From Euglena gracilis (taxonomy: Eukaryota > Euglenida > Euglenophyceae > Euglenales): a stretch of DNA of 64,000 nt. The stretch spans positions 41,052,426 to 41,116,425 of the forward strand of contig CP154955.1 in assembly GCA_039621445.1 (NCBI GenBank), written 5' to 3'. Made by a program: the position numbers and the translations under genes. This document shows, piece after piece, positions 10,469 to 29,586 of the stretch. How positions within the stretch are numbered: position 1 is the stretch's first letter; each line of letters begins with the position of its first letter. The notes beneath the pieces were generated by a model. It made no database searches and had not been told where the DNA came from. It saw nothing but the letters and a program-made list of their open reading frames with translations.

Positions 10469-10792
10469 AATTATAGAGCGGGTATTCCCCCCGTGACCCC
10501 CCCCCCTACCGTCCCGACCTAAGACCGCTTTCGGCCAATTTTTTTCTGAAAAAAGCTTGGCGGTGATGCCTAATTTGACAAAATATTCAGGTAGATTCTA
10601 AATTTTGAGGCATAGATTTTGCAAAATTTGGATTGGTGATGCCTAATTTGGTGTCAAAATACTAATTTTAGGTTGGGGGATTCCTAATTTGGAGCCAAAA
10701 AGGATTTTTCCCCAAAAGTTTGCTTTCGGTGATTCCTAATTTGGCCACCAAAAATGTGGTGTTCCCCCGTGACCCCCCCCTGTAGTGTCAGA

Positions 10793-12021
10793 CGGTAGAC
10801 AGGGGGGGGTCCTGGGTGGTCGGCCGACTAGTCGGCCGACCACCCACTCTAATGTAGTTACGGGCCAGTTTCGCCGACTTTTAAGCCCCCCCCTGAGAAA
10901 AAAATTGTCCAAATCACCCCAAAACCAGTCAAAACCCACCCAAATGGCTCCAGAACCCCCCAATCGGGGGTGAATATGCAAAAAAACTGGGGGCAAAATG
11001 GCCATTTTTTGGCAAAAGAACACCTCTCCCCGTTGTATATAAGTCAATATAAGTCAAATTTTGCACAAAAAGGATTTAGCCCTCCAAGTATATTGCCAAC
11101 ATAGAAGGGATTTTGTTATTTGAGGAGGGGGGTGCGGGGGGGGGGGCGGAGCCCCCCCCCCCCCCCCCCCGCCTATGCCAAAGTGAGCCACAAGAACGAC
11201 TTAACCCCGGAGTATGTTGCCAACATAGAAGGGATATTGTTATTTGAGGGGGGGGGGGTGGGGGGGGCGGAGCCCCCCCCCCCCGACTTAACCCCGGAGT
11301 ATGTTGCCAACATAGAAGGAATTTTGTTATTTGAGGGGGGGGTGCGGGGGGCGGAGCGCCCCCCCGCCTATGCCAAAGTGAGCCACAAAAACGACTTAAC
11401 CCCGGAGTATGTTGCCAACGTAGAAGGGATTTTGTTATTTGAGGACGGGGGGGGGGGGCGGAGCCCCCCCCCCCCCCCCCTATGCCACAAAACGACTTAG
11501 CCCCCGAGTATGTTGCCAACACACAAGGGATTTTGTTATCTGAGGCTCGGATGGGGGTGGAGGGGGGAGTTTTCAGCCTGTCGTGATGCAGAATGCTTGC
11601 ATTTCTAAAGGATTTTCATGTAATCCCTGTTTCGTCATTGGTTTTTTACCCCTCTGGACCCATAAAGGGCCCACCGACCCCCCACCGACCAAAGATTTCC
11701 ATCTGACGGTGTTCCTGTTGGTGTAAGGCACTTATTTGGACCCATCCGGACCATTTCCGGGTGGTTTGGACCCGCCACAGACCATTTTTATGACCACCGA
11801 CTAGCCACCGACTAGTTTGCATACAATTTTCTTCATGAAAAGTCAGCGAGACTGGACCGTAACTACATTAGAGTGGGTGGTCGGCCGACTAATCCGCCGA
11901 CCACCCAGGACCCCCCCCCGTCTCGCCGACTAGCTGCCGACCAGGCCTAGTCGGCCGACCAATTGGGTGGTCGGCCGACTAGTCGGCCGACCACCCAGGA
12001 CCCCCCCCCCCCAGTCTACCG
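10793..12021. mobile_element. TIR element, copy B (inverted relative to copy A)
   Basis: Same terminal sequence (CGGTAGAC... / ...GTCTACCG) and same internal modules as 162-1380, in opposite orientation. For example, the ACCATTTCCGGGTGG segment at about 11750 is the complement of the copy A sequence at about 435. Length is 1229 bp. No target-site duplication or ORF was recognised. Confidence 0.75.
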
Positions 12022-12499
12022 CCTAGAGCCCCCCCCCCCCCGTGACCCGAACCACACCTGAAAAAAATTTCCTCAAAAAATGGCGATTTCACAAGGAAAA
12101 AGGTCAATTTTCGTTTTTTCAAAATAACATGCTTTTTGTGTTTTTTTTAAAAAAACATGTTTTTGTGTTTTTTTAAAAAAAAACAAAAACGTCAACCCTG
12201 GTTTTTGTCCGGAGGCCAAAATTGCAATTAGGGGGGGTCATTTACGAGGGGGTAATGGTATGTGCTTCGCACTTTTTTCCCCCGTGTGCCAGGGAAAGAT
12301 TTCACACCCATGATTGCAAGGTTGTTGTTTGTTGGACACGTGTTTCATAGACCCACACATGCCTCTGACCACTTCAATTGGGCACCGTAGTCATGTATCA
12401 GCTTTGGAATGTGTGTTGCATTTGTGTTCCCTGACCCACGGCACTGCATAAAGGTGAATTTCTCCAGACGATTGTTGGAAGTTTTTTCAGTTCTAGTGA

Positions 12500-12990
12500 A
12501 TGACGCACATCCAGATTCCAGTGGCCATAGTTTTTAGGTCTAGGGGCCCCTATTTTTAGGTTACATGGGCACTATTTTTAGGTTCCGTGGCCACAGTTTT
12601 CGGTCCAGTGGCCATCGTTCTAGGGCAGTGGCCATGCTTCTTAGGTCTGGTGGCCAACATTCATCCCGTTAGCTGTAATTGGCAAATGCCTGATTTGGTC
12701 GGCCAATTCCTAACTTTGAGTGACAAATGCCTAACTTGGGATGCAAATTGTTAATTTTCGGGGGCAAATGCCTAATTTTGGGTGCAGTATCCAAAAACTG
12801 CCTAACTTTGGATGCAAATTTCAACTTTTAGGTGGCAAATGCCTAATTTTGTAATTTTTGGGTGCCAACTCCAAATTTTCGAAGGAAAACCCCCAATTTG
12901 AGGCGCAAACTCCAAAATTTGGAAGGAAATGCCTATTTTTGGGTGTAAAACTCCTAATTTTGTCATCAATAATAACCATTCGATGAGCCT
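12500..12990. repeat. Degenerate GTGGCCA/TTTTTAGGT and GCAAATGCCTAA repeats
   Basis: Two runs of diverged short repeats. The first alternates GTGGCCA with TTTTTAGG (also at about 14480-14620 and 15665-15800). The second repeats GGCAAATGCCTAATTTTG. No coding signal. Confidence 0.6.
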
Positions 12991-13139
12991 GGATGCTCTT
13001 TCTGTTGGCGGCCTCCATTACGTTGTGCATGTTTGTCATTCAATTTGCCATAGGTCAGTTTATTTCTTTTTTTGGTTGAAATCCTGAAATGGGTCGGTCT
13101 GGAAGGGTAGGTCGGTTTAGAAGGGGGGTCGCAAGGGGG

Positions 13140-13320
13140 GTTTAAATGGGGGGGGGTTTACTAGCAGGTCAAGTTCGCCGACTTTTAAGCCCCCCCCCCC
13201 CATGCACATATTCCAAGGCAGACCAATCAGCGGACATAAAAATGGACTCCAAGTCACCCAGAAATGGTCCAGATGGCGCCAAATGAGTGCCCTGCACCAG
13301 TCTGTTCACCCACAGATGAA
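13140..13320. mobile_element. Partial copy of TIR element A
   Basis: Shares the CGCCGACTTTTAAGCCCCCC junction and the adjacent CATAAAAATGG...CAGAAATGGTCC block with 162-1380, then stops. Treated as a truncated copy. Confidence 0.55.
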
Positions 13321-13454
13321 AATGCAAGGGACGACAGGTTCAGGACAGAACCGGCGTTCCCCCCCTTTGGGCTTGGGAACATTCAGTACATGCAATATAT
13401 GCACTCGCCTTCCCCGTTTAGGTTTTTTTAGCACAATGATGCCTGGGTCCCTGG

Positions 13455-13590
13455 CCGTTGTGGTTCGCAACGCTTTGCCCCCTATCCCAATCAGTGCCCA
13501 ATTCTTGGCAGGGTTGGGGACCGCCATTGAGCCTCAAGGTCCAGCGGCCAACGCCGCCCTTTTTGGGGACACTTTTACCAAAAACCGAAG
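13455..13590 (+). CDS. Weak candidate exon
   Basis: A protein-like stretch, VVVRNALPPIPISAQ followed by FLAGLGTAIEPQGPAAN, next to a possible nonconventional donor (GGCCAGGGG). No domain and no partner exon. Confidence 0.22.
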
Positions 13591-14256
13591 GCCAGGGGTG
13601 GACAAGAAAAGACAAGTGTCCGGTCATGTGTGACATTTTGTCACGAATGCCGCCACTTGTCGTGTGTGGTTCTTGCTATGCCGCCCTGGTATGGCTCTCG
13701 TTGCGAGGGTGCCCCCTGTCCTGTGTCCTCCCCGTAACATGTCTCCATACCGGCAATACGTTTTGCCTTGTAATCATTGCGGCTGTGGTAACCTGTATGC
13801 CTAGCATCAAAAAGTCAGAAACTCCATTCCGCGTATTGCCACCCATCTGTCATTTTTTCTTGCAGCCAGCAATTGTGCTCTTATCCCTCATAATGTATTT
13901 ACATTTCTGTTATGAGATTGGCATGCTTTCCAGGCCAAAGAATTTTTTCTGGATGCCGGGTTTTGGACAGAACCGGCGTCCCCCACCCCTTGCTCACGGA
14001 CAGAACCGGCTTCCCTAAAACCCTTGGGGGGGGGACGCCGGTATTGTTGTGGCCCAGCATCCCAAACGCCGGTTTAAACGGCCAAAAATTGCCAGTTATT
14101 TTCGAATTTTTTTTACCAAAAAAAATCATCATGCGTGTGGGCCACTCATTTATTGTGATTATTTTTGAGCTGTGCATTCGTTGCAGTCAAGGTTCTTCCT
14201 CACCATTCACCATGAATGCATAAAACCCTTCCAAACTTCACAACAGACATTCAAAA

Positions 14257-16042
14257 CAGGGCTGGATTGAGGTATTTGAGGTTGAGGTATCGAGGAATTG
14301 GGGTTGAGGTTGAGGTTGAGGTTTTCCAACCTCAGTGCTTTTCCTCGACGTCACTTTTGTTGTCAAAATGCAAAGGAAAACGACTCAATGACAAAAAATT
14401 GTAACACACAAAGGCAAATTATGTGGATTTTTTTTTAAAAAATGGGCAATTAGTCATTTACAGCTAACACGTGAAAAATACGGCCACATACCTCAAAATG
14501 ATGGCCACCTGTAGCAAAAATGTTTGCCATCTCCCTAAAAATGATGGCCACAAAACCCAAAATTATGGCCACGAAACTAGCCACTGCACCTAAAAATATT
14601 GGCCACCTTTTCTGAACATCATTTTTTTTAAAAAAAATGAGGTTTCCTCTCCACCCCCCTGCATTTGATGAAGTTTCAAACATCACAATTGGTAATGTTA
14701 TTGATCACTAATGGGGGAGCACGCCGTCGACCAGCCATCGGCCAGCCATGTGGCTCACAGGAAAATGACCCAAGCCACAGCCTTGCAATGCAGAAACAAT
14801 TTCACCGTCAATCTCTCTTGTCATGTTCATGGTCAAGGTCATGTTCATCGTTGGTGGAGGCTGCATTTTTGCCCATTTGAAGTCATTTTTCGTCAAATTT
14901 TGTCAATTTCGCCAATTTTGGACTTTTTTCACCAGTTTTGCCCATTTCAGCCTGTTTTTCGGTCATTCTACAGTCATTGTGAAGAATTTTTGCCCACAAA
15001 TTATTCGAATGACCAAAAACTGCTCAGCTGGTGTCCCATTTTCAACGAACTGCCAAAATTTACCTGAAAATGGACAAAAAAAGGCTCAAATTTTGTGTGA
15101 GATGGTTTCAAGTGGAGGCAAGGTACACGGGGGGGGGGGGTGAGACCCCCCCCCCCGTTCACTTCTGAACTGAACTGGACTTCCCGGAGGGGGGGTCCGT
15201 TGCTGAAGGTGCCAAAATTTTTCATTTATAAAGCATTTTGATTGGTGTGATTGTCCTTCCGGTTTTCAGTTTTTCATTCGCTGTCAGAAGAGCACCTTGA
15301 GAACAATACAAAACAATGTCATGTATGTGCTCATTTTTTCTTTTTTTTTGAGTGCACGACGTAACTTTTTGCATTGATAATTGTTGCTTGGGGGATTTCC
15401 TGTCCAAATGTAGAGTCTCGTGAAACATGGCTGTTTTTTTCAGAATTCAAAAAACGATGCAATTGTTTCCTGGTTTTCAGCATGATACTGGGAAATTGTT
15501 TTCACCTTGCACACATAAACAGGAATTTTTTGGGGGCTTTGTTGCACAATGTCTGCTTCGTTGCACAATGAGTACATTCACATTTTTCACCAACAGGAAT
15601 TCATTTGGAACGTCTTCATGTGTGACAGCACGTCTACCCCACAATTTCAGGAATGTCCCAGATTTAGGTTTTGTGGCCACTATTTTTAGGTCCGGTGGCC
15701 ACTATTTTTAGGTTCTCTGGCCTGAATTTTAGTTTCTGTGGCGCTCATTTTAAGCCCTGTGGCCACGATTCCTAGGTATGGTGGCCAACGTTTCAGCCGT
15801 TAGCTGTATCTCAAATATTAAAATTGCCAACCCACACATTTTTCTTTGTTTCCAGTTTCCAAGACGTATATGTTGTGTGTTGACACAAACTTGCCAAATG
15901 TGCTTTCGAGGAAGATTTAACAAGATGAGATTGTCCAATGCTTTTTGCGAGTTCAATTCTCTGTATTTTGGATATTGAAGGTTGAGGTTGTCAGCATTGA
16001 GGTTGAGGTTTTTTTGCAAACCTCAACCTCAATCCAGCCCGG
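14257..16042. mobile_element. TIR element, ends CAGGGCTGGATTGAGG
   Basis: The left end GGGCTGGATTGAGG and right end CCTCAATCCAGCCC are complementary, followed inward by GGTTGAGG repeats. The flanks ATTCAAAA and ATCGAAAA match at 6 of 8 positions, compatible with a decayed 8 bp duplication. No transposase seen. Confidence 0.6.
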
Positions 16043-16499
16043 ATCGAAAAGACCAAAAACTCCTTCTTTTGATTTTTCTCAATATCAAATGTTGGTTTTG
16101 GAGTTTTTTATCCATGAATCGCAAATTGTATTTCAAACAACATTCCAAAGGGCTTATTCAAATACATTTTGGGGGGAGCGGGTCACAGGGCGGGGGGGGG
16201 GGGGGCACGGCACCCGAAGTCCTGCGTCTCAGAGGCGACTCCATCCTGAGAGAAGCGGAGTTAACCTTTCTGTCAACAAAACCTTATACAACTCTGGTTT
16301 AAACCTAAACCAAAACATCAACCGTTGTCGTAACCCCAACTGTGACCCAAATTGTAACCATAACCCTGGCTGCATTTTCATTGTGCTCCAATCCCCCCCA
16401 AAAAATCTGCCATATTGACCCTCAGGCGGATTTTCTTTGGTTGGTTGTGGATTGGACACAGGGGGGCACTCTTGGACAGTGACCTGCACAGGTCATCAA

Positions 16500-17790
16500 C
16501 CTGTATGCAGGGAGGGGCAAAATATGCACCGTGCAGTTTTTGCAGTTTTTTGCAGTTTTCACATTTTAGGTTTTCTGCAGTTTTTTTGCAGCTTTTTTTC
16601 TGAAAAAAACTGGACACGTCCAGTTTTTTGCAGTTTTTTTTTATTCCAGTTTTGAGGAAACCTGAGGTACTCATTTTTTGGTGCTCTGCGCCTTGTTACG
16701 CTGGATTATATTGTTTGAAGGATATTTCTCAAGAAAAAGTCTCTCTGAAAAAATCTCTTCATGAGTTGTGTTGTCTACAGTAATCCCACCAGTTGTCTTG
16801 CCCCCAACTGTCTTGCCAACTGCCTTGCCTCTTGACACGACAGAAATTGTTGTAGCCACCATTCAAAAACAAATTGTTTCGGTGACAACGCCACAATTAC
16901 TCCCCAACCAAAATTGCTCCATCTCCAACATGTGCATGTGGTGACAGATGTCACGATGCTCATTTTGGCAATCGTCATTTGCACACTCCTGAGCAGATTC
17001 AACTAATTATTTTGGGATTCCTGGGGACTAAATCCAAAAACTGTTTTTTTGTGTGCAAATTTTGGTTGAAGTTGGAGTTGAAGATTGCGAGATTCATGGA
17101 GACGCAAAGGAGCACAAGCTCCTGAAGAAGATTGGGCTTTGTCCCAAGCATTTTGGCCAAATATCACACAAGCCAAATGCTTCAAAGAAGTTTTTCTTAT
17201 TTGCAAGAAACTCCCAGACCATGTGGCAATCCCCTAAATACAGTGTTCAAAGTTTGTGATGGTTGTTGTAGATTTTTTTTTTAGTTTTGTAGATTTTTTG
17301 CATCGTGGCATGGGTGAAGTTCACCAGGTGATGGACCGAAAGTTCCAAAACTGAACATCCCATGCAAGGATTAAAAGCATAGAAAATTTCTGCATATGGG
17401 CATGTGCATTTTTTCCATATTTAGCCGTTTGTCACCTCCGTGGGCAAGGCCGTCACAAGCTTTGGTGCAGGAAAACCAGTGTGAACCAGCATCCAAACCA
17501 AGCACATGACTTGTGTTTCAGTACATGAAAACCCATGTACAGTGTACCTTGATTGATTGCTTTCATTTTTGTTGTCATCAGCTCCAAAGCTGTGCAAAAG
17601 TTAGGTGAATTGGGGCGTTCTCATGTGGTCACAATTTACGTTGTTTTGCATATGCACACCATTTCAGCTTGTTTATTGTTATTTTTTGTTGATGTGCAGT
17701 TTTTTTTGCAGTTTTTTTTGCAGTTTTTTCCAGTTTTTTTGCAGTGCAGTTTTTGACCTTCCCGTGTGCAGTTTTTGCCCCCCCCCCTGC
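16500..17790. repeat. TTTTTTGCAG-rich tracts
   Basis: Runs of TTTTTTGCAG at about 16530-16640 and 17690-17775. Between them I see no supportable gene. The second tract provides the pyrimidine-rich sequence ahead of the RRM gene. Confidence 0.5.
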
Positions 17791-17820
17791 TGTATGGCCA
17801 AGCCCCCCTTTTTGCTGCAG

Positions 17821-24295
<6,475 letters not shown>

Positions 24296-25849
24296 AGCCA
24301 GGCAAACAACCGTCAGGACGCACTGGCTTGAGGTGTTCGGTGTGCTTAGTTTTATGTGTGTGTGTTGGCGTGACTCAATGCCTGTAACCCACACATCATT
24401 GGGGCCCAACCGGCAGCCATTGAGGGTGCGGTTGGGTTGCAACCAATTTGGAGGGGGGGGGCAATTGGTTCAAGGCTCCACAGAGATTGGTTTCCTGCAG
24501 AGGTCCATCAGGGACAGCATTTTTTCCAGGACCACCAAGTACCTCCCTTTGGCCGAAGGGTCGGTCCAGGGCCCGAAAAGGGTTCGAAGGTTGAAGACCG
24601 CTGATTTTGATTGGGGTGGATCGGCGATGAGACTGGGATGCTATGGAGGATTTTCACCGAGAAATTTCGACCTTTTTTGTTCATTTTTCTTTTGGATTTT
24701 TGAACGTTGCCCCCCCCCCCCGGCCATTAAACGAAAGGGGTGGAGTGGGGGATGGTCCAGGACCCTGGGTCGCCCCCAGGGGAAAAAAATGCAAAGTGCC
24801 GAAAACTTTTTTCAAAGACTTCAAAAAAGAACAGTTAATGAAAACACAAGTCTTTTTTGCTCGAAGTCCACATCTGTTTTTGATGTAGTTGGTGACATTT
24901 TGAAGGAAAGTTCATCATTGCTAGTGAATTTTTTTCGAGGATTGGTTTTTCCTTCATTCACCCATGTACGGCACACACACCAAATATAATCCCCCTAATC
25001 TCCCCCTGCTTTTTTGGGTGGAATATTAAGACCTTCAGGGGGGTTTGCATTTGGGCGGTGAATTCAAAATTTTTTTGGGCTGACCTCAGCAAATTTTCAT
25101 TACCAGCTGTTGTCAAATACCATTTGCTTTTCCCTTCTCTTCCTTCCAGGAGCAGGTTTGAATGGCCAGTAAAGGCAGGGTTTCTGGGTTTCTTGTCTCT
25201 TCCCTTGCAAGCCACTCCCTGCAACATGCAACAAAGGAATATCTAACAAGTTAACCATTTCTTTAAATTTATGGTCAATTTCCCCTTGGATCCCAGAGTG
25301 GCCGACCCCCCCCCCCCCCCAATTAAAAATTGTATGCACCCGATGGTCTGCAGCCCCCCCCCCCCCGGTCGGGGGTTGTAGGTTGGGGGGGGTGCGTATC
25401 ACCCCCCCCCCCTGGTCGGGGGTTGCAGGAACCCAGTCGGTGGACAAGGGGGGGGTGATCATTTGTTGTTGGTCTGGATCATAGATACACTGAACACCTG
25501 TGTGACCCCACCCCCCCCCGGGGGGGGGGCTGGTTTTTCGAGAGTGGGTAGGTGGGTTGGGGCCTCTGGAACCCCCCAGGGGGTGTGGTTTCGTTTCTTT
25601 TTTTTCAATTTTTTCAAAGGGTTTTCGGTCTATTTTGGCTGGATTTTGGGTGGGTGGGTGGTTGGTTGACGCAGGGGGGGGGGGTGGGGTGTTTAAAAAA
25701 AATGGGGGGGGGTGGTTTTGGTCCTGGAAAAAATACTGCCCCTCCCGGGGTCATTATTAAGTAAATCGATGGTCTGGATTTTGGGTGAGACCGACCCACT
25801 CACCTCATCCAGCTTGCAAACCAAAGGAACAACAACAAACTTGGCCAAT
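24296..25849. other. Intron or intergenic repeats
   Basis: No supportable exon. At about 25488-25780 lies a repeat with CACCTGTGTGACCCCACCCC and a GTGGGTGGGTGG tract. Related copies are at about 33060-33330 and 50960-51150. Confidence 0.5.
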
Positions 25850-26040
25850 AAGCATGAGGGACTCCGCAGCCACCCAGCCTGTGTTGGACGTCACGTTTGG
25901 GGCGCCTCTGGAGGATCACACGGCCCACAAAGCCAAGTCACACAGCCCTGCGACTGGCAGCCCCCGCCTCACCCCAACAGCGTTGCCCTCCTCAAGCAGC
26001 AGCCATAGACAGTGCTGCCCATCCAGAGAAAGTTTCGCTT
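25850..26040 (+). CDS. Candidate RRM-gene exon, Ser/Pro-rich
   Basis: Encodes AATQPVLDVTFGAPLED, then HSPATGSPRLTPTALP and a Ser run: a plausible disordered region of the RRM protein. Exact borders are not fixed; a strong GTAAGA donor lies at about 26046. Confidence 0.4.
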
Positions 26041-26399
26041 CTCTGTAAGAAAGATTTTATTGTGCACGTACATAAGCAAACATGGATGGGGCTAAGCTAC
26101 TTCGGCCATTGGGAGACAGGGTTTCCTGTATTTTTGGCACTCATTTCTTATTTGGTATGGACAGAGAGGAAAAAATTTTTTATTGCATTGGTAACCGAAA
26201 ATTTACTGGATGGGGCTCACTACACGATTGGATGGGGGAAGGGTTTTGTAAAGAAAAACATTTTAGGCATTTTGGAAGTTTCAGAGTGGTTGCGGCCTGA
26301 TGGGAGGCCACTTATTTCTATCCCTTAAGGGGATCATTAATTTTTTTTTGCTGGGTTACATGGGGGTCGGTGGCTTTATTAGTTCGTTCAACTTTATTT

Positions 26400-26690
26400 T
26401 TTCTTGAGTTTTGAGTGCATAAACAATATCCGGTGATCCCAGAAATCATTTTTTCCCTGGAGTTGACTTGTTTTACTGAGATTTTGCAAGTCTTTTTTTT
26501 TGCTCGAAATTTGCAACACTTTCCAGGACGAATTATTAAAGGGTTTTCAAGGGGTTTTAAGGCATTTTGGCCAAACTTTTTTTAAGGCACCAAGGCTTTT
26601 TAAGGCGCCTTTTAAAAAATGCCTGTTAGGAAGGCTTGTGGGGGTCGACCCCCACACCTGGGTGGCAGTTAATGTGCTGTGACACCAAGA
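26400..26690. repeat. Dispersed repeat with CAGAAATCA..TTTTTCCCTGGAGTTG
   Basis: Closely related sequence occurs at about 48500-48740 and more weakly at about 63525-63600. No ORF. Treated as a dispersed repeat of unknown type. Confidence 0.55.
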
Positions 26691-26768
26691 TTCCGCACTG
26701 GCTCAGGTTTTCAGGTGGAAAGTGACCCCCTCCCCCAGGGGGTGGGTAAGCGATGGTTTTGTCCAGAC

Positions 26769-27124
26769 CATACAATTGCTTACGACCCCGGGGGGGGGGG
26801 GAAGGGGGTCACTCCACTTTTTTAAAAACCAGTCAGTCACTCATTTTCAAAAAAACCAGCCAGTCACTACCCCCCCCCCCCGGGGGGGGGTCGGCCACTC
26901 AGAAAAATGGCCACTTTCCAGTCACTTTAGGCCATTTTAGGCCCAAAAAAATTTTCCGGCGCCTTCGGCGCCGGGGTCACTCAAGCCACTTTTGCCCACT
27001 CCTGCCCGACCCCCCCCCCGGGGGGGGAGGGGTCCGGGCCAAAAACCAGTCAGTCACTCTGAAAAAAACCAGTCACCCACCCCCCCGGGGGGGGGGGGTC
27101 GGTCAGTGCTTAAGCAATTGCCTG
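26769..27124. mobile_element. MITE, family CAATTGCTTAAGCACTG, copy 1
   Basis: A 356 bp element with ends CATACAATTGCTTACGACC and GGTCAGTGCTTAAGCAATTGCCTG. The flanking 8 bp duplication GTCCAGAC is perfect (26761-26768 and 27125-27132). The interior repeats CCAGTCAGTCACT with C/G runs. The second copy is at 52266-52605. Confidence 0.92.
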
Positions 27125-27197
27125 GTCCAGACCCACGATGCGTGGAGGGATTTTTTTTTTTTTTTTTTTTTTCCTCCACCCGGCTTTTCCTGTTCAG

Positions 27198-27251
27198 CAC
27201 CTAACCCTGACGACAGTGCGCTGCAGCCGTATTTCCCCCCACCTCTCCCTC
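27198..27251 (+). CDS. Candidate exon, Pro-rich
   Basis: Follows CCTGTTCAG, which carries both AG at -2 and CTG at -8. Encodes APNPDDSALQPYFPPPLP. If it uses the GT donor at 27252 in phase 1 it joins the exon at 29315. Read on, it stops at 27266-27268 (RRWSA then TGA), so it could be terminal. Confidence 0.4.
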
Positions 27252-28095
27252 GTCGTTGGAGCGCCTGACGACCAGTGTGGAAGTTTGTTGGGTCGCACAT
27301 TCTGCAAAGGTCCTCGATGGTATCGCTCATTTTCACCACCTTTGGGCACTCAGTCTTTGCCCCTCCTGTGGATGAACCTTGAAGGTGCATTTTGTGTTCA
27401 TGGTTTTGGCCATCATCTGCCAATTGCCATTTTCAGGAGGGGAGAAACTCAAATGCGTTTTTGAGTTGTTTTTTTGTTGCCTTTTTCTGTTTTTCAATTT
27501 TGGCAAGGTTTGAGTTTTTGTGTGTTTTTTCCCCCAGCGATTTTGGATTTTTGCTGGATATTATTTGATTGTGAAAAATTCCTCGTTTTGGCCTTGTTTT
27601 CCCAGAACAAAAGTTTTGTCAAATTTTGGCATTTTTACATTTTGGAGTCAAAAAAATGTTTATTTTTATGCAAAAAAAGGAAGAGTCCGCGGAGCGATTT
27701 TCAAAATCCTCTTTTGCCCTATTTGCGTCTTGGGTGTGTGTGTGTTGTGGGGCTGTGTGGTTTTTGCGTCCTTTGAGGGTTTTTGCGTTTCCCCCATGGT
27801 TTTTTTTGCAAAAATTTGACATTTTTTTTTGCCAGCAGTGCAATAACGACCAAAAACAGTTTTAAGTAGCACTTCGGAGGGGAAAAAAAATTATCAGACA
27901 CTAAAAAAAGGGGGGGGGTGGAAGCATGGGGTCAGTGACACCGGGGGATTAGAAATGAAAAGTGTGGAAGCATGTGCGTCATCAGGGGAGTCTTTGTGTG
28001 TGGTGAAAATGTGTATGATGCATGTTGATGCGGAAAAAATGCGGGGTTTTTGGCTGGTGTGTGGCCCGGCGGGCCGATGTTTTTTTTTTGTTTTT

Positions 28096-28128
<33 letters not shown>

Positions 28129-28605
28129 TTTTTTTGTGTGTTTTGTGTTTGTTTTTTTTTGTTTTTTTTTTTTGAATTTTTTTTTTTTTTCTTATGGCTT
28201 TAAATTCAATCAACAATACCAGAGCCCTTGGCAAGCTTCATATTGGGGGTTTAAATTTGGGGAAGTCAATCAGTTTTTTGAAGGGTAATTTTCAAGTTGT
28301 TTCCCTCTGAGCTTTGCAGAGTGCCTGTCTAACCCCTTCTTGCGCTAGGTGTTTGGGAGTGTGACTCAACTTTCCATTGTTTTTTTCCCTGTCTTTGTAT
28401 TTTGCGCGTGGAGGCAAAGTGCCCCTTTGCCCCTGGGGGTGTTCCCTAACTGAGCCCCCCCCCCCCCCCCGCGGTTGGGCCGGGTGGGGGCCCCGTATGG
28501 GTTTTTCCTCCATTTTCGGCGCCGAAAAAAATGTTTAATTCAAAATGTACCCCCAAAAGTGAGGGGGTACATGGGGGGACCCGGAGCCCCCCCCCCCTTC
28601 CCGCC

Positions 28606-28960
28606 AGGGTTCGATATAAGGAGGGCGTGCAGGGGTTGGGTGGGGGCAGGGGTTCCCCCCTGGACCGGGGGGGGGGGGGTGGGATGTGGACCCCCCCCCC
28701 CCCCCCCCCCCCCCGCCCCCGCCACCTTCCAGGGGGGTCCAGACCGACCCCGAGGGTTACCCGGGACCCCCCAAAAAGTCAAAATTTTCCTTTGGCTCTT
28801 TGTGCCGAAAACTGTTGCATTTTTGACAAATGTTTACCCCAAATACCCAAAATAGCAGAAATTTCTGGCCGATTTTGGGGGTCAAACATTTTCGGCTGCC
28901 CAGACCGCACCACTGTTACGTGGGGCCCATCTGCTTTTATATCCCCAATAGCTTGTTTGT
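28606..28960. mobile_element. Element with 5' end CAGGGTTCGATATAAGGAGGG
   Basis: The start AGGGTTCGATATAAGGAGGGCGTGCAGG recurs at about 29742, 39066 and, diverged, 41456. A complementary end, TTTTATATCGAACCCTG, occurs at about 41838-41854. The interior has the CCGGCG / GCATTTTTG core common to several families here. The right boundary of this copy is uncertain. Confidence 0.5.
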
Positions 28961-29314
28961 TTGTATGATGGATCATAGTGAATAAAGGACAGTTACAGTT
29001 TTTTGTAGGTGTGTTTAAAACATGAAACTCAAATGTTCAGGATGCAAAACTACCATTATTTGAAAAGCTCGCTTTTTGGACTCTGCAGCAGGGGGGGGGG
29101 AGGGACCAAAGGTTTTTTAAGGACGGGGGGGAGTATGGACCCACCCACGGCCCCGCTGGCTGAAATAATTCCAATTGCACAGAAATCAGTTGGCCATTGG
29201 AATGACAAATTTCAAGAAGACTTTTTGTGGCGTGGATTTTTGTGGACGTTCCCAGTTTGGGATTCCACAGTTTGGAATTCAAACCCGCTTTTGGGAACGT
29301 TTTCCGGCGGGCAG

Positions 29315-29487
29315 TAATCGCGGATGCCGATTGTGAACCGGATTTGTTGTGCCAAAGGTTCCCCCCTCCCTCCCTGCGCTCCCTGGACCACAGCCCCAGC
29401 CCTGGTCATCCCCTTGCTGCCGCTCCTGACCTCTCCCCTCCATTCCACCCCAAACCAAAATTGCGCCCTCCACCCTTCATGTGGAAG
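29315..29487 (+). CDS. Penultimate exon of a gene, Pro/Ser-rich
   Basis: Bounded by GGCGGGCAG| and |GTTTGAGG. Encodes ADADCEPDLLCQRF, then SLDHSPSPGHPLAAAP, and ends RPPPFMWK in phase 0. It may be the 3' part of the RRM gene, since its incoming phase fits the candidate exon 27198-27251; that link is inferred. Confidence 0.55.
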
Positions 29488-29532
29488 GTTTGAGGAGAGT
29501 CCATTGACAGATTGATGTGGTTGACGTTGCAG

Positions 29533-29586
29533 TTGACCAAACCCAGAGGACGGAGAAAACCCGCCCGGAACCTTGATCTTGACTGA
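29533..29586 (+). CDS. Terminal exon with basic PRGRRKPAR tail
   Basis: Joined to 29315-29487 by a 45 nt GT-AG intron (29488-29532) in phase 0. Encodes LTKPRGRRKPARNLDLD and then TGA at 29584-29586. The KPRGRRKP core resembles an AT-hook, though one short basic motif is weak evidence. This is the most convincing gene end before the MORN gene. Confidence 0.55.
   Translation: MTKPRGRRKPARNLDLD

Noticed and set aside
27103-27423. 106-codon minus-strand open frame
   Set aside because: It overlaps a MITE end, a poly-T run and a better + strand candidate; no domain recognised.
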